This document shows, in pieces, positions 51,911-60,029 of a DNA stretch of 64,000 bases (the stretch's first letter is position 1; every line of letters begins with the position of its first letter). Position numbers and translations under genes: made by a program. The notes under the pieces are model-generated. The model was given only the letters and a program-made list of their open reading frames with translations, was not told the origin of the DNA and did not search any database. The stretch covers positions 1-64,000 of the forward strand of contig NZ_JAAHHW010000026.1 of NCBI RefSeq assembly GCF_010692325.1. Reading direction: 5' to 3'. The DNA is from Moorena sp. SIO3I8. GTDB taxonomy: Bacteria; Cyanobacteriota; Cyanobacteriia; Cyanobacteriales; Coleofasciculaceae.

Positions 51911-53154
51911 TGTTGTGGTTGGTAGATGTGTGGATAGTTTTCTGGTAGGTTAATTAGTTTGCCTAGTTTAGCTCAGCATCTAACCTTACAAATAACGATA
52001 GTCGGCTTCACATAGATGAAGGTTGAAGGATCGATGAATCTTAGAGTAGACTTTTATAAAGTTTCTGTAAAGACTACTGCTATCGATCACACTATTTAGT
52101 CTCATTCTATAAGTAGCAAAGAGTTGAGGCATTTGTTAGCTCGACTAATTCTCAGACTCGGCTGGCGAGCTCCTCCCTGCTAAAAAATCTTCTTAAAATA
52201 AAGCATAAACCTGATCAAGACTACCTGATCAACACAACGACTCGCGATCAGTAAAAATTACCATCGTTAGCTCATTTATGTAGAGTCGATGAAGACTATT
52301 TAAAGATTTTATTAAGCTCAGAGAAAATACTAGCCTGGACTCGCCTATAGGCTATGATATTAATGGTAAAATCCACCATTAACTAATCATCAATCAACCA
52401 TAAAGGAGGACTTGTGCAACAGTAAAAACAAGTAATTTCAATTAAATTAATTCCCTAATACATAACATCTAAATAAAGCTTAAATAAAGCCTAAATAAAG
52501 CCTAGACAAGGCTACCTTTTCTAAGGATTATAGAGATAACATTAGTTGAGGGTTTTAAACTCTAAGCAGAACGAAAGTTACTAGGAGGATGGAAAATTGA
52601 ATCATTCCCAGACAGACAGCCTGATTGATTCAATCAGAGTTGACTCTAATCTAGAATGTTATGATTAGTAACCAATTCTCCCCTCGATACGATCTAGTTC
52701 ATGCTGTGACAATTAGATTAAATATTTCGTGAAATAATTAACACTGTCATGAACGATAATTCATCGCTTCTTAAAACAGTGAACTAGAGTTGAATGCTAA
52801 TACCAAAATAGATTTCTGTCAAATTCCTGAGATAGTTTCAACCCCTGGTGTAATCTACATCAAGGGATTACTGTTGTTTAATTAGAGGAGATCTATAGGT
52901 TCAGCTATCTAGACAAAAGGGGATTTACCAATAATTTTTCAGAGCTACTATAAAATTACTAAAACTGTGATAATGTAATTTTATTCTTTCCCAAATAAAA
53001 TCTTGCTCGAAACAGTATCAAGCTAACTTGGTTAGCCGATCGGTAAATGGCCAATTGACTGAGTTCGGCTCCAAGACTGAAGATTGTTGGGAAAAGCTTG
53101 GCTGTTTTTAGTGCTTATCCCTTAGCTAGGAGAGACATCGTAAAAAGGTTAAAC
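51911..53154. promoter_or_regulatory. 1.2-kb divergent non-coding region
   Basis: No convincing gene. It should contain the promoters of the polysaccharide run (left) and of the WecG-type gene (right). A very strong Shine-Dalgarno AAAGGAGG (52402-52409) is followed only by tiny frames: GTG CAA CAG TAA at 52414, or TTG-initiated seven codons at 52412. A 12-base direct repeat CTAAATAAAGC occurs three times at about 52473-52503. A TGATCAAGACTACCTGATCA inverted repeat lies at about 52212-52231. The region is AT-rich and repeat-poor compared with other gaps. Confidence 0.5.
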
Positions 53155-53922
53155 ATGAGAGAAATAGTCAAAATCCTAAACTTAGAGATTGATAATATAT
53201 CAAAGTCAGAGCTTTTAAAGCGGCTCGATAGCGGGGTTATTTTTACTCCCAATGTCGATCACTTAGTAAAGCTACAAAAAGACCCTGAATTCATGAAGGC
53301 ATATCGAATTGCCGATTATAGATTATGTGATAGTAAAGTTGTGTATTATGCGTCGAGGTTCTTGGGGTCACCCATACAGGAAAAAATTTCTGGATCTGAC
53401 TTTTTTCCAGCTTTTTATGATTATCACAGAAACAATGAAACTATTAAAATATTTCTCTTAGGTGGACGAGAAGGAGTCGCTAAACAAGCTCAAGAAAATG
53501 TCAATGCTAGAGTTGGCAGAGAAATTGTTATCGCTGCGCACTCCCCATCATTCGGATTTGAGAAGAATGAAGCTGAATGCCAAGAAATCATAGAAATGGT
53601 TAACAACTCTGGAGCTACAGTACTAGCTGTGGGAGTTGGTTCGCCTAAACAAGAAAAGTGGATACACAAGTACAAAGATCAATTACCAAACATTAAAATC
53701 TTCATGGCAGTAGGTGCCACCCTTGATTTTGAAGCAGGCACTAAACCAAGGTCGCCTGTATGGATGAGTGAGGTAGGATTGGAATGGTTACACAGGCTAT
53801 TATCTGAACCCCGACGGTTGTGGCGGCGATACCTGTTTGATGCTCCGGTCTTCCTTTGGTTAGTGTTGAAACAAAAACTCAAGAGTTCTATGTTGCCACC
53901 ACCTAGGGTCAATCTGAATTGA
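53155..53922 (+). CDS. WecG/TagA/CpsF-family glycosyltransferase
   Basis: 255 residues from ATG 53155 (MREIVKILNLEIDNISKSEL). The family motifs are complete: TPNVDHLVKLQKDPEF, ADYRLCDSKVVYYA, IFLLGGREGVA, VGVGSPKQEKWI and GVGA-like MAVGATLDFEAGTKPRSP. A C-terminal WLHRLLSEPRRLWRRYL segment is the expected membrane-associating tail. GT26 enzymes add N-acetylmannosaminuronate, N-acetylmannosamine or glucose to lipid-linked intermediates. Encoded opposite to the polysaccharide run, it probably contributes a second sugar to it. Confidence 0.93.
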   Translation: MREIVKILNLEIDNISKSELLKRLDSGVIFTPNVDHLVKLQKDPEFMKAYRIADYRLCDSKVVYYASRFLGSPIQEKISGSDFFPAFYDYHRNNETIKIFLLGGREGVAKQAQENVNARVGREIVIAAHSPSFGFEKNEAECQEIIEMVNNSGATVLAVGVGSPKQEKWIHKYKDQLPNIKIFMAVGATLDFEAGTKPRSPVWMSEVGLEWLHRLLSEPRRLWRRYLFDAPVFLWLVLKQKLKSSMLPPPRVNLN

Positions 53923-53998
53923 TCGCAAGTGCTATATTTTCCGTTTATATCGGAATTGTTTACTGGATCCTCAAGATTACCTATGACCTTTGTACCGA

Positions 53999-54418
53999 TT
54001 ACTTTTGGTGTCGCACTTCTACAACGGTGTGAACATTACCCCGTGGGTTAAAATCCCCCTTGATGGTGACATCTTCCGGGTTACAGGCGGCTACGAAGTC
54101 ATCTAAAATTTGGTTGATACTCTCTTCATGGGAGATGTAGCGATCGCGGTATGTATTGATATACAACTTAAGGGCCTTTAGTTCTACCACCAGTTGATTG
54201 GGAACGTAGGTGATGTAAATCGTGGCAAAGTCCGGATAACCAGAAAACGGGCACTTGCAAGTAAATTCCGGTAAGGTGATGTTTATGTGATAGGGACGAC
54301 CGATACGGGGATTGGGAAAGGTAATAAGTTTTGCTTGGGCAATCTCCTGTTCACCGTATTTAATCTGGGGTGTGTCTACTTCTGGTGATGCTTGTTCCTG
54401 GGTAAAGGAATTACTCAT
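53999..54418 (-). CDS. queF: NADPH-dependent 7-cyano-7-deazaguanine reductase
   Basis: Reduces preQ0 to preQ1 in queuosine biosynthesis. The 139 residues are of the short, B. subtilis-type QueF. The active-site segment LPEFTCKCPFSGYPDFATI contains the thioimide-forming Cys and nearby Asp. LVVELKALKLYINTYRD and the QueF motif region (ELKSLK-like) bind substrate and NADPH. The end GNVHTVVEVRH is conserved. It lies 14 bases after the Cys-cluster protein gene on the same strand. No preQ1 riboswitch was recognised in this short gap. Confidence 0.96.
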   Translation of the reverse strand: MSNSFTQEQASPEVDTPQIKYGEQEIAQAKLITFPNPRIGRPYHINITLPEFTCKCPFSGYPDFATIYITYVPNQLVVELKALKLYINTYRDRYISHEESINQILDDFVAACNPEDVTIKGDFNPRGNVHTVVEVRHQK

Positions 54419-54432
54419 TGGTTTTGCTAGGA

Positions 54433-54855
54433 TTAGAAACGATTTGAGGAATTTCTAGGATGGGATTCCCAGTCAGGACAATCTTCTGTGTCCCAACCAT
54501 AGGGATGCATAGCGCAGACTAATAAATTTCCACCGTAGGCTTGACCGTGATAATGACGGCAACCTATGCAAGCGGGATGTTTCTGTGAGGATGGTGTCAC
54601 GGAATCAGGAAAATCCTCGTCTGTTTCACTGACCATAACCTCAAAGTCAAAATAAATCTCAACAAACGGTTCAACAATCTCTTGCAAACACTGGTCAATT
54701 TCCGCACCAATGGCATTGTCTACCTCATTGGCAAACTCCTCAACTTCATTGGCAAACTCCTCAACCACCTCACTGACACCCTCGAAGAACTCATCGACCA
54801 TATTAGCCACTGATTCCAGGGTTTCATAAATACTTTTAGACCAATCATCTTCCAT
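54433..54855 (-). CDS. Cyanobacterial hypothetical with acidic N-terminus and Cys/His cluster
   Basis: 140 residues. The first 75 are very acidic and helical (EFFEGVSEVVEEFANEVEEF, with a duplicated EEFANEV unit). The C-terminal part has CIGCRHYHGQAYGG, then VCAMHPYGWDTEDCPDWE: four cysteines in a C-x2-C-x15-C-x11-C pattern with interspersed His, suited to zinc or an Fe-S cluster. I know this arrangement only from uncharacterised cyanobacterial proteins. It may be cotranscribed with queF. Confidence 0.75.
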   Translation of the reverse strand: MEDDWSKSIYETLESVANMVDEFFEGVSEVVEEFANEVEEFANEVDNAIGAEIDQCLQEIVEPFVEIYFDFEVMVSETDEDFPDSVTPSSQKHPACIGCRHYHGQAYGGNLLVCAMHPYGWDTEDCPDWESHPRNSSNRF

Positions 54856-54938
54856 AGTAAATAGTTACTCAACCACCATGATGTGCTAAACCAGTGTTGT
54901 TGACAAGTTGATTATAAGTGCTAGATAAGTGCTATAAG

Positions 54939-55310
54939 TTAGCGCTTGAGCCGACGTAATTCTTCTTGCATAGCTTGCACCTGCTCGCGTAGTTTGTCAA
55001 CATTCTGCTCTTCAGGTGGTGCTGATTCTTCTTCATCAGCAATAATCTCAATCCGGCGCGGCTCAGGTTTAGGATCATTAGGGTTAGCTTGAGAGGATTG
55101 CTGTTGCCCCTGTTGCACTAAATCTTCAACCAGTTTACGGGCTTCCTCGGTAGTCATCTCCCCTTTTTCTACCAGTTCATCTACCAGTTTCTGAGCTTGA
55201 CCTCGCACTTCGGACAAGGTTCCCCCAGCTCTCTCCCCTGCTGCTGCAGCTATACCGACGCCTAGATAAAACGCTTTTTGAACCAAATTTCCAAAACCAG
55301 CCATGAACAC
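54939..55310 (-). CDS. Phasin/PhaF-like helical protein
   Basis: About 121 residues (Met at 55304 preferred). A hydrophobic N-terminus (GFGNLVQKAFYLGVGIAAAAGE) is followed by an amphipathic stretch GQAQKLVDELVEKGEMTTEEARKLVEDLV. That resembles the conserved helix pair of polyhydroxyalkanoate granule-associated PhaF/PhaI-type proteins. A Pro/Glu-rich linker and a C-terminal coiled coil (VDKLREQVQAMQEELRRLKR) follow. Likely structural, with possible membrane or granule association. The precise role is unknown. Confidence 0.7.
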   Translation of the reverse strand: MFMAGFGNLVQKAFYLGVGIAAAAGERAGGTLSEVRGQAQKLVDELVEKGEMTTEEARKLVEDLVQQGQQQSSQANPNDPKPEPRRIEIIADEEESAPPEEQNVDKLREQVQAMQEELRRLKR

Positions 55311-55468
55311 TGATACTCCCAGAGTTATCCTAATACTCTATGATTCCAGGATAGGAGTGAAATCCCACTTTGCCCACTCGACTTAAGGTAGAAGGACTTA
55401 AGGGTCAGGAGGACTACAATAATACTATACAATGCAATACCTCCCTAAGGCAGAAATCTGTTGAGTTG

Positions 55469-56557
55469 ATGAATAAAGTTGTCGTTGGCTTGTCTGGTGG
55501 GGTAGACAGTTCCGTAGCTGCCGCCACCCTCTATCACAAAGGATACGAAGTTGTAGGATTGACCCTTTGGTTAATGAAAGGGAAGGGTCAATGCTGCTCT
55601 GAGGGAATGGTCGATGCAGCGTTTATCTGTGAACAATTAGGGATTCCCCACCATATTGTGGACAGTCGCGATGTTTTTCAGGAAAACATTGTGGATTACT
55701 TAGTGTCAGGTTACCAATCGGGGATTACTCCACTGCCTTGTTCTCAGTGCAACAAGGCAGTGAAGTTTGGTCCGATGCTGACCTATGCCCATGAGACATT
55801 GGGGATTGATAAAATAGCCACAGGTCACTATGCCCGGATTACTTATGATGCCGAATGCGATCGCTATCAATTGCGGCGAGCACTAGACTTGACAAAAGAC
55901 CAGTCATACTTCCTGTATGACTTGACTCAAGACCTGCTGGCGGCTTCCCTATTTCCTTTGGGAGAACTGAAGAAAACAGAAACGCGACGCCTTGCTGCTG
56001 AGTATAATCTCAAGACTGCTGATAAACCAGAAAGTCAGGACTTGTGTTTAATCGAATCCCACGGTTCTATGCAGAAGTTCCTGGACAAGTATATTTCCCA
56101 AACCACAGGTGACATCGTGGACTTGGATGGAAATGTGGTAGGGCAACATCAGGGAATTCACCACTACACCATTGGACAACGGAAAGGGCTAGGTATAGCT
56201 GCTCCCAATCCCTTGTATGTGATTGCCCTGGATGCAGCCAGGAATCGGGTAATTGTAGGGGAACGCCACCAAGCCACCCAACCTGAATGTACGGTTCATC
56301 GGGTCAATTGGGTATCGATTCAGGAACCTACTGTTCCGATTCGAGCTTCTGTGCAAGTTCGCTATCGCTCACCTGCTGTACCTGTGAATGTGATTCCTCT
56401 AGAAGGAAATCGGATCAAATTAGTGTTCGATGAACCACAATTCAGCATCACCCCAGGACAGGCTGCTGTTCTGTATGACGGGGAGCTGGTGCTTGGAGGT
56501 GGCATTATTGAGCAGTTACCAGAGAAAATTGCTAATGGCAAATTGGTTGAAGGTTGA
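55469..56557 (+). CDS. mnmA: tRNA-specific 2-thiouridylase MnmA
   Basis: Thiolates uridine-34 of tRNA Lys, Glu and Gln using sulfur relayed from a cysteine desulfurase. 362 residues from ATG 55469 with the PP-loop [16 protein letters not shown], the catalytic Cys in [14 protein letters not shown] and the second Cys in ESQDLCLIE. Also present are [18 protein letters not shown], and the C-terminal [16 protein letters not shown] barrel. The upstream in-frame ATG at 55370 gives a non-conserved 33-residue extension. The last residues KLVEG read into a GGTTGAA array. Confidence 0.95.
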   Translation: MNKVVVGLSGGVDSSVAAATLYHKGYEVVGLTLWLMKGKGQCCSEGMVDAAFICEQLGIPHHIVDSRDVFQENIVDYLVSGYQSGITPLPCSQCNKAVKFGPMLTYAHETLGIDKIATGHYARITYDAECDRYQLRRALDLTKDQSYFLYDLTQDLLAASLFPLGELKKTETRRLAAEYNLKTADKPESQDLCLIESHGSMQKFLDKYISQTTGDIVDLDGNVVGQHQGIHHYTIGQRKGLGIAAPNPLYVIALDAARNRVIVGERHQATQPECTVHRVNWVSIQEPTVPIRASVQVRYRSPAVPVNVIPLEGNRIKLVFDEPQFSITPGQAAVLYDGELVLGGGIIEQLPEKIANGKLVEG

Positions 56558-56786
56558 AGGTTGGAGGTTGAACGCGATCGCGTGGCCAAAGGCCAAGGTT
56601 CAAGGTTGTTAACCCAAGGCGATTCGGTGTAGGGTAGGTTGAACGCGATGGACTTCGTCCCGCTTTGCTGCGAAGCGCGTGGCCTTTTGGCCAAGGTTGT
56701 CTGTCAGAATGCAGAATGGTGAATTGATAATGTAGAATTCCCAATTCACCATTCTAAATTCTAAATTCTAAATTCTAAATTCTAAT
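56555..56786. repeat. Composite repeats between mnmA and ferredoxin genes
   Basis: GGTTGAAGGTTGGAGG units start at the mnmA stop, followed by GAACGCGATCGCGTGGCCAA and a second GCGTGGCCTTTTGGCCAAGG copy (56678-56697). Then comes a minisatellite of TAAATTC units at about 56752-56785. The region also contains the inverted pair GGACTTCGTCC/GCTTTGCTGCGAAGC at 56650-56677. Confidence 0.88.
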
Positions 56787-56826
56787 AGTGACCTTGACCA
56801 AAGCCAATTGCCATGGTATTTATAGA

Positions 56827-57066
56827 CTACCAATTCGTGTCAGAGTAGAGATTAATCGTCAGCTGTTCATAACCTGCAGGTACAGCAGTGATACAAGAAC
56901 AGACAGTCGGTCCATTTTCTATGTCTACCTCACAGGCATGACAAGAACCCATCAGGCAACCTGTGGCAATGAACACACCAGCACGTTCAGCCACTAGAAG
57001 GATGGGTTCTCCGACTTCGGCCTCAACTGTCACATCATCTGGTAGAAAGCGAACGCTTACACTCAT
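56827..57066 (-). CDS. Short [2Fe-2S] ferredoxin-like protein
   Basis: 79 residues of the beta-grasp ferredoxin fold. Cluster ligands are Cys37, Cys42 and Cys45 in TGCLMGSCHACEV, and Cys56 or Cys58 in GPTVCSC. The fourth Cys is only 10-12 residues after the third, unlike the roughly 29-residue spacing of photosynthetic ferredoxins. It is closer to the C-x4-C-x2-C-x(10-12)-C pattern of the N-terminal cluster of xanthine-dehydrogenase/CoxS-type subunits. A soluble one-electron carrier is likely. The partner is unknown. Confidence 0.85.
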   Translation of the reverse strand: MSVSVRFLPDDVTVEAEVGEPILLVAERAGVFIATGCLMGSCHACEVDIENGPTVCSCITAVPAGYEQLTINLYSDTNW

Positions 57067-57225
57067 GTTTGATTAGTCATTTCATCTGTTAGTTTTTTAT
57101 TGTTAATTTTTTAGTTAATTGTTTAAGTTTTAATTTATAATTTCCCTTAACGATTTTCCAGTTTCCATTTTCCCTTCTCAAGTTTACTTTTTACTTTTGA
57201 AAAAACTAATCTGATAGTTAACGGT

Positions 57226-58716
57226 CTAAGACCTTAAAATCGGGGTTAAATCAAGATGAGATTCGATAGTATCAGCCAGTGAATTCAAAAGCGCTTCTCG
57301 TTGTTCCCGATAGTTGACAACCCCAGTAGGGAGAGAAGGTAGCCCTCGTCTGGAGCGCAGTTGATTCAACCAGGAACGTCGCCAAGGACTATTGTCAAAC
57401 ATGCCATGGAGATAGCTGCCCCAAATTGATTGATTCACGTCAACAATGCCCAAACCATGGTCATCGAATAACGCTCGATAAGCAGATTTATTATCTCCCA
57501 TCTCCGCCTCAAGCAGTCGCGAACGCCCCTGATGAATTTCGTAACCGGTAATGGGTAAGCCAACTTGGGGATAATTGGAGGTCACCATCCGCTGACGGGC
57601 AACTTTGCCACTGGTAATCAAGGTTTTTAAGGGCAACAAGCCTAATCCTGGATGACGTCCCTGTTTACCCTCTAATCCATCGGGATCAACTAGGGTTTTG
57701 CCTAGCATTTGGAATCCCCCACAAATTCCCAAAATTGTCCCACCTGAGGCAGCGTAGTTTTGAATTTGCTCAGCCATGCCACTTTTTTGGAGTACCATCA
57801 TGTCCGCAATGGTAGTTTTTGTCCCTGGGAGAATCACTGCATCTGGATATCCCAAGGTTTCGTTTGGTGACAGATATTTCAAAAAGACGCTGGGTTCAGC
57901 TTCGAGGGGGTCAAAATCAGTAAAGTTAGAAATTCGAGGTAAACGAATTACTACGATAGTGACTTCCTTATTGGACTTGTTCCTGGTGTTGCGATCTAGT
58001 AAGTCAAGGGAATCTTCAGCGGGAAACAGTATATCAATCCACGGAATAACTCCAACGACAGGAATACCAGTGCGTTCTTCTAACCATTTTATCCCGGGGT
58101 CCAAAAGCGATCGCTGACCCCTAAACTTATTAATCACGACACCTTTAATCAAAGCTCTCTCCTCTGGTTCGAGGAGTTCGAGAGTACCGATTACCTGAGC
58201 AAAAGACCCTCCACGGTCAATATCTACCACCAGCAAGGTGGGAGCTTTGAGGTACCGCGCCACTCGCATATTGGTCAAGTCGCGGTGCTTGATATTAATT
58301 TCTACTGGGCTACCAGCTCCCTCGCACACGACTAAATCAAACTCATTGGTTAAACGTCGCAGTGATTCTTCAATCACCTGCCAACCCTTATCAAAGTACT
58401 TTTCGTAGTACTCCCCAGCACTAACCTTCCCTACGGCTTTACCCATAAGAATGACCTGGGAGGTCATGTCACCTTGGGGTTTAAGTAAAATTGGGTTCAT
58501 TTCCACACAGGGAATGACACCCGCAGCCCAAGCTTGTACTGCTTGGGCATGTCCAATTTCTCCGCCATTAGGTGTCACATAGGCATTTAGAGCCATGTTC
58601 TGACCCTTAAAGGGACAGACACGCCAGCCTTGTCGCGAAAGAAGGCGACATAGAGCTGTGCTTATCAAGGATTTTCCTGCGTGGGATGTAGTACCCACCA
58701 CCATAATCGCTTTCAT
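57226..58716 (-). CDS. cobQ: Cobyric acid synthase
   Basis: Amidates four side chains of adenosylcobyrinic a,c-diamide in cobamide synthesis, using ATP and glutamine. The N-terminal dethiobiotin-synthetase-like domain carries VVGTTSHAGKSLISTALCRLL and FKGQNMALNAYVTPNGGEIG. The C-terminal class I glutamine amidotransferase domain has the nucleophile in GGTILGICGGFQMLG and the late YLHGMFDN. The 496-residue length fits. No cobalamin riboswitch was seen upstream. The promoter region is not obvious. Confidence 0.97.
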   Translation of the reverse strand: MKAIMVVGTTSHAGKSLISTALCRLLSRQGWRVCPFKGQNMALNAYVTPNGGEIGHAQAVQAWAAGVIPCVEMNPILLKPQGDMTSQVILMGKAVGKVSAGEYYEKYFDKGWQVIEESLRRLTNEFDLVVCEGAGSPVEINIKHRDLTNMRVARYLKAPTLLVVDIDRGGSFAQVIGTLELLEPEERALIKGVVINKFRGQRSLLDPGIKWLEERTGIPVVGVIPWIDILFPAEDSLDLLDRNTRNKSNKEVTIVVIRLPRISNFTDFDPLEAEPSVFLKYLSPNETLGYPDAVILPGTKTTIADMMVLQKSGMAEQIQNYAASGGTILGICGGFQMLGKTLVDPDGLEGKQGRHPGLGLLPLKTLITSGKVARQRMVTSNYPQVGLPITGYEIHQGRSRLLEAEMGDNKSAYRALFDDHGLGIVDVNQSIWGSYLHGMFDNSPWRRSWLNQLRSRRGLPSLPTGVVNYREQREALLNSLADTIESHLDLTPILRS

Positions 58717-58789
58717 AATTCAGGGTTAGGGCGTCAGAACTAGCCTAGATGATCAATAATTTGAGATATCACCCTGTCACCAACTTGAT

Positions 58790-59206
58790 TTAAACCGACA
58801 ATCTTAGCCAGCGATTCAAGGTATGATCGAGTCGATCTGATAGTGAGGGTGGAGGTAAGGTTTCTCCAAGCCGTTCCCACTTTTCTAACAACTGACGACC
58901 CAAAGGTGTCAGTCGAAAACTATCCGTAATTCCCTGACCGTCTACTTCTCGACGTAATACACCCACTTGAATCAACCACATTAAATCGCTTTCTACTGCC
59001 AATTCCGACCTAGGGCGCGTTGTGTAGTTTCTCTCCACACCTTCAAGACCTACTATAGATAAGAGTGGAACACTGCTAGAACGCATCGCTGCCAATAGAG
59101 GCATTTGGAATGGCAAACAGCGCATTGCTTGCTCTGCACGCTTAGTAGTTCGGTCAGGATATTGAATAGGCTGGCTACCTTGAGACTGAATTGAAGTTCT
59201 TGCCAC
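58790..59206 (-). CDS. Npun_F0494-type cyanobacterial protein, winged-helix-like
   Basis: 138 residues: RTTKRAEQAMRCLPFQMPLL, then RSELAVESDLMWLIQVGVLRREVDGQGITDSFRLTPLGRQLLEKWE. The second half has the helix-turn-helix then wing pattern of a small winged-helix protein. I associate it with the cyanobacterial Npun_F0494 family from its sequence pattern. Function unknown. It is convergent with nothing and lies between cobQ and the peroxiredoxin gene. Confidence 0.7.
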   Translation of the reverse strand: MARTSIQSQGSQPIQYPDRTTKRAEQAMRCLPFQMPLLAAMRSSSVPLLSIVGLEGVERNYTTRPRSELAVESDLMWLIQVGVLRREVDGQGITDSFRLTPLGRQLLEKWERLGETLPPPSLSDRLDHTLNRWLRLSV

Positions 59207-59463
59207 AGTTACTAAATCTCAGAACTATACTGACCGCCGATTATTTCTATATTAAGGTTTTTTTGACATTAGAGGCCAACCTCTGGTGGTTTACTCTAGA
59301 AATTTTGGAATTTATTCAAGACCCAGGCAAAACTGGGCAACAAACGCGCTTATGTATAATGATGCTTAAAGAGAAGGCACCCTAAAAGTCGAGTTACTAG
59401 GTAAGTCGTATTACTGTAAACTTTATACATAAGTTCAGTATATTTCTATAGGAAACAAAAGTT

Positions 59464-59898
59464 ATGGCTCTTCAAGTTGGCATGGATGCACCAGCATTTA
59501 CTGTCAAAGACGACGAAGGCAATACCGTTTCACTGTCCGACTTTGCGGGGAAAACTGTAGTGCTTTATTTTTACCCCAAAGACGATACTCCCGGCTGCAC
59601 CAAGGAAGCCCAAAGCTTTCGGGATAACTACACTGAGTATCAAGGTAAAGACATGGTGGTACTCGGTGTCAGTATGGATGATGAGGCATCCCACAAACAA
59701 TTTAAGGAAAAGTATGGTCTGCCTTTCACCCTGCTAGCAGATACCGATGGCGCAATCACCAAGGCTTATGATGTTGATGGTGGCGGTTACTCCAAGCGGG
59801 TAACCTACATTATCAACGGCGAGGGCAAAATTACTCACGTTGATGAGACGGTAAAAACTGCTACCCACGCTCAAGATATCTTGACAGCCATGGGCTAA
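59464..59898 (+). CDS. Peroxiredoxin, BCP/PrxQ type, one-Cys
   Basis: Reduces hydroperoxides. 144 residues with APAFTVKDDEGNTVSLSDFAG, the peroxidatic Cys in YPKDDTPGCTKEAQSF, and the GGGYSKRVTYIINGEGKI end. The resolving Cys normally five residues after the first (CTKEAC) is Gln here, and no other Cys exists in the protein. It therefore acts as a one-Cys enzyme needing an external thiol. The start ATG 59464 has the A-rich leader typical of cyanobacteria. A hairpin follows the stop. Confidence 0.93.
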   Translation: MALQVGMDAPAFTVKDDEGNTVSLSDFAGKTVVLYFYPKDDTPGCTKEAQSFRDNYTEYQGKDMVVLGVSMDDEASHKQFKEKYGLPFTLLADTDGAITKAYDVDGGGYSKRVTYIINGEGKITHVDETVKTATHAQDILTAMG

Positions 59899-59917
59899 GC
59901 TAAGTCAAAAGCCTCAA

Positions 59918-59951
59918 ACTTCGTCTAAATTTTTGTGAATTTGGGCGAAGT
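59918..59951 (+). terminator. Terminator-like hairpin after the peroxiredoxin gene
   Basis: ACTTCGTCTAAATT (59918-59931) pairs with AATTTGGGCGAAGT (59938-59951), allowing G-U pairs, across a six-base loop. It starts about 19 bases after the peroxiredoxin stop codon. Confidence 0.5.
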
Positions 59952-60029
59952 CATGACTATTTATATAATCTCTATTTATATAATCAAGAAACTAACCCAT
60001 CCCCTTGGTGCTGGAGCTGTTAGGTCCTC

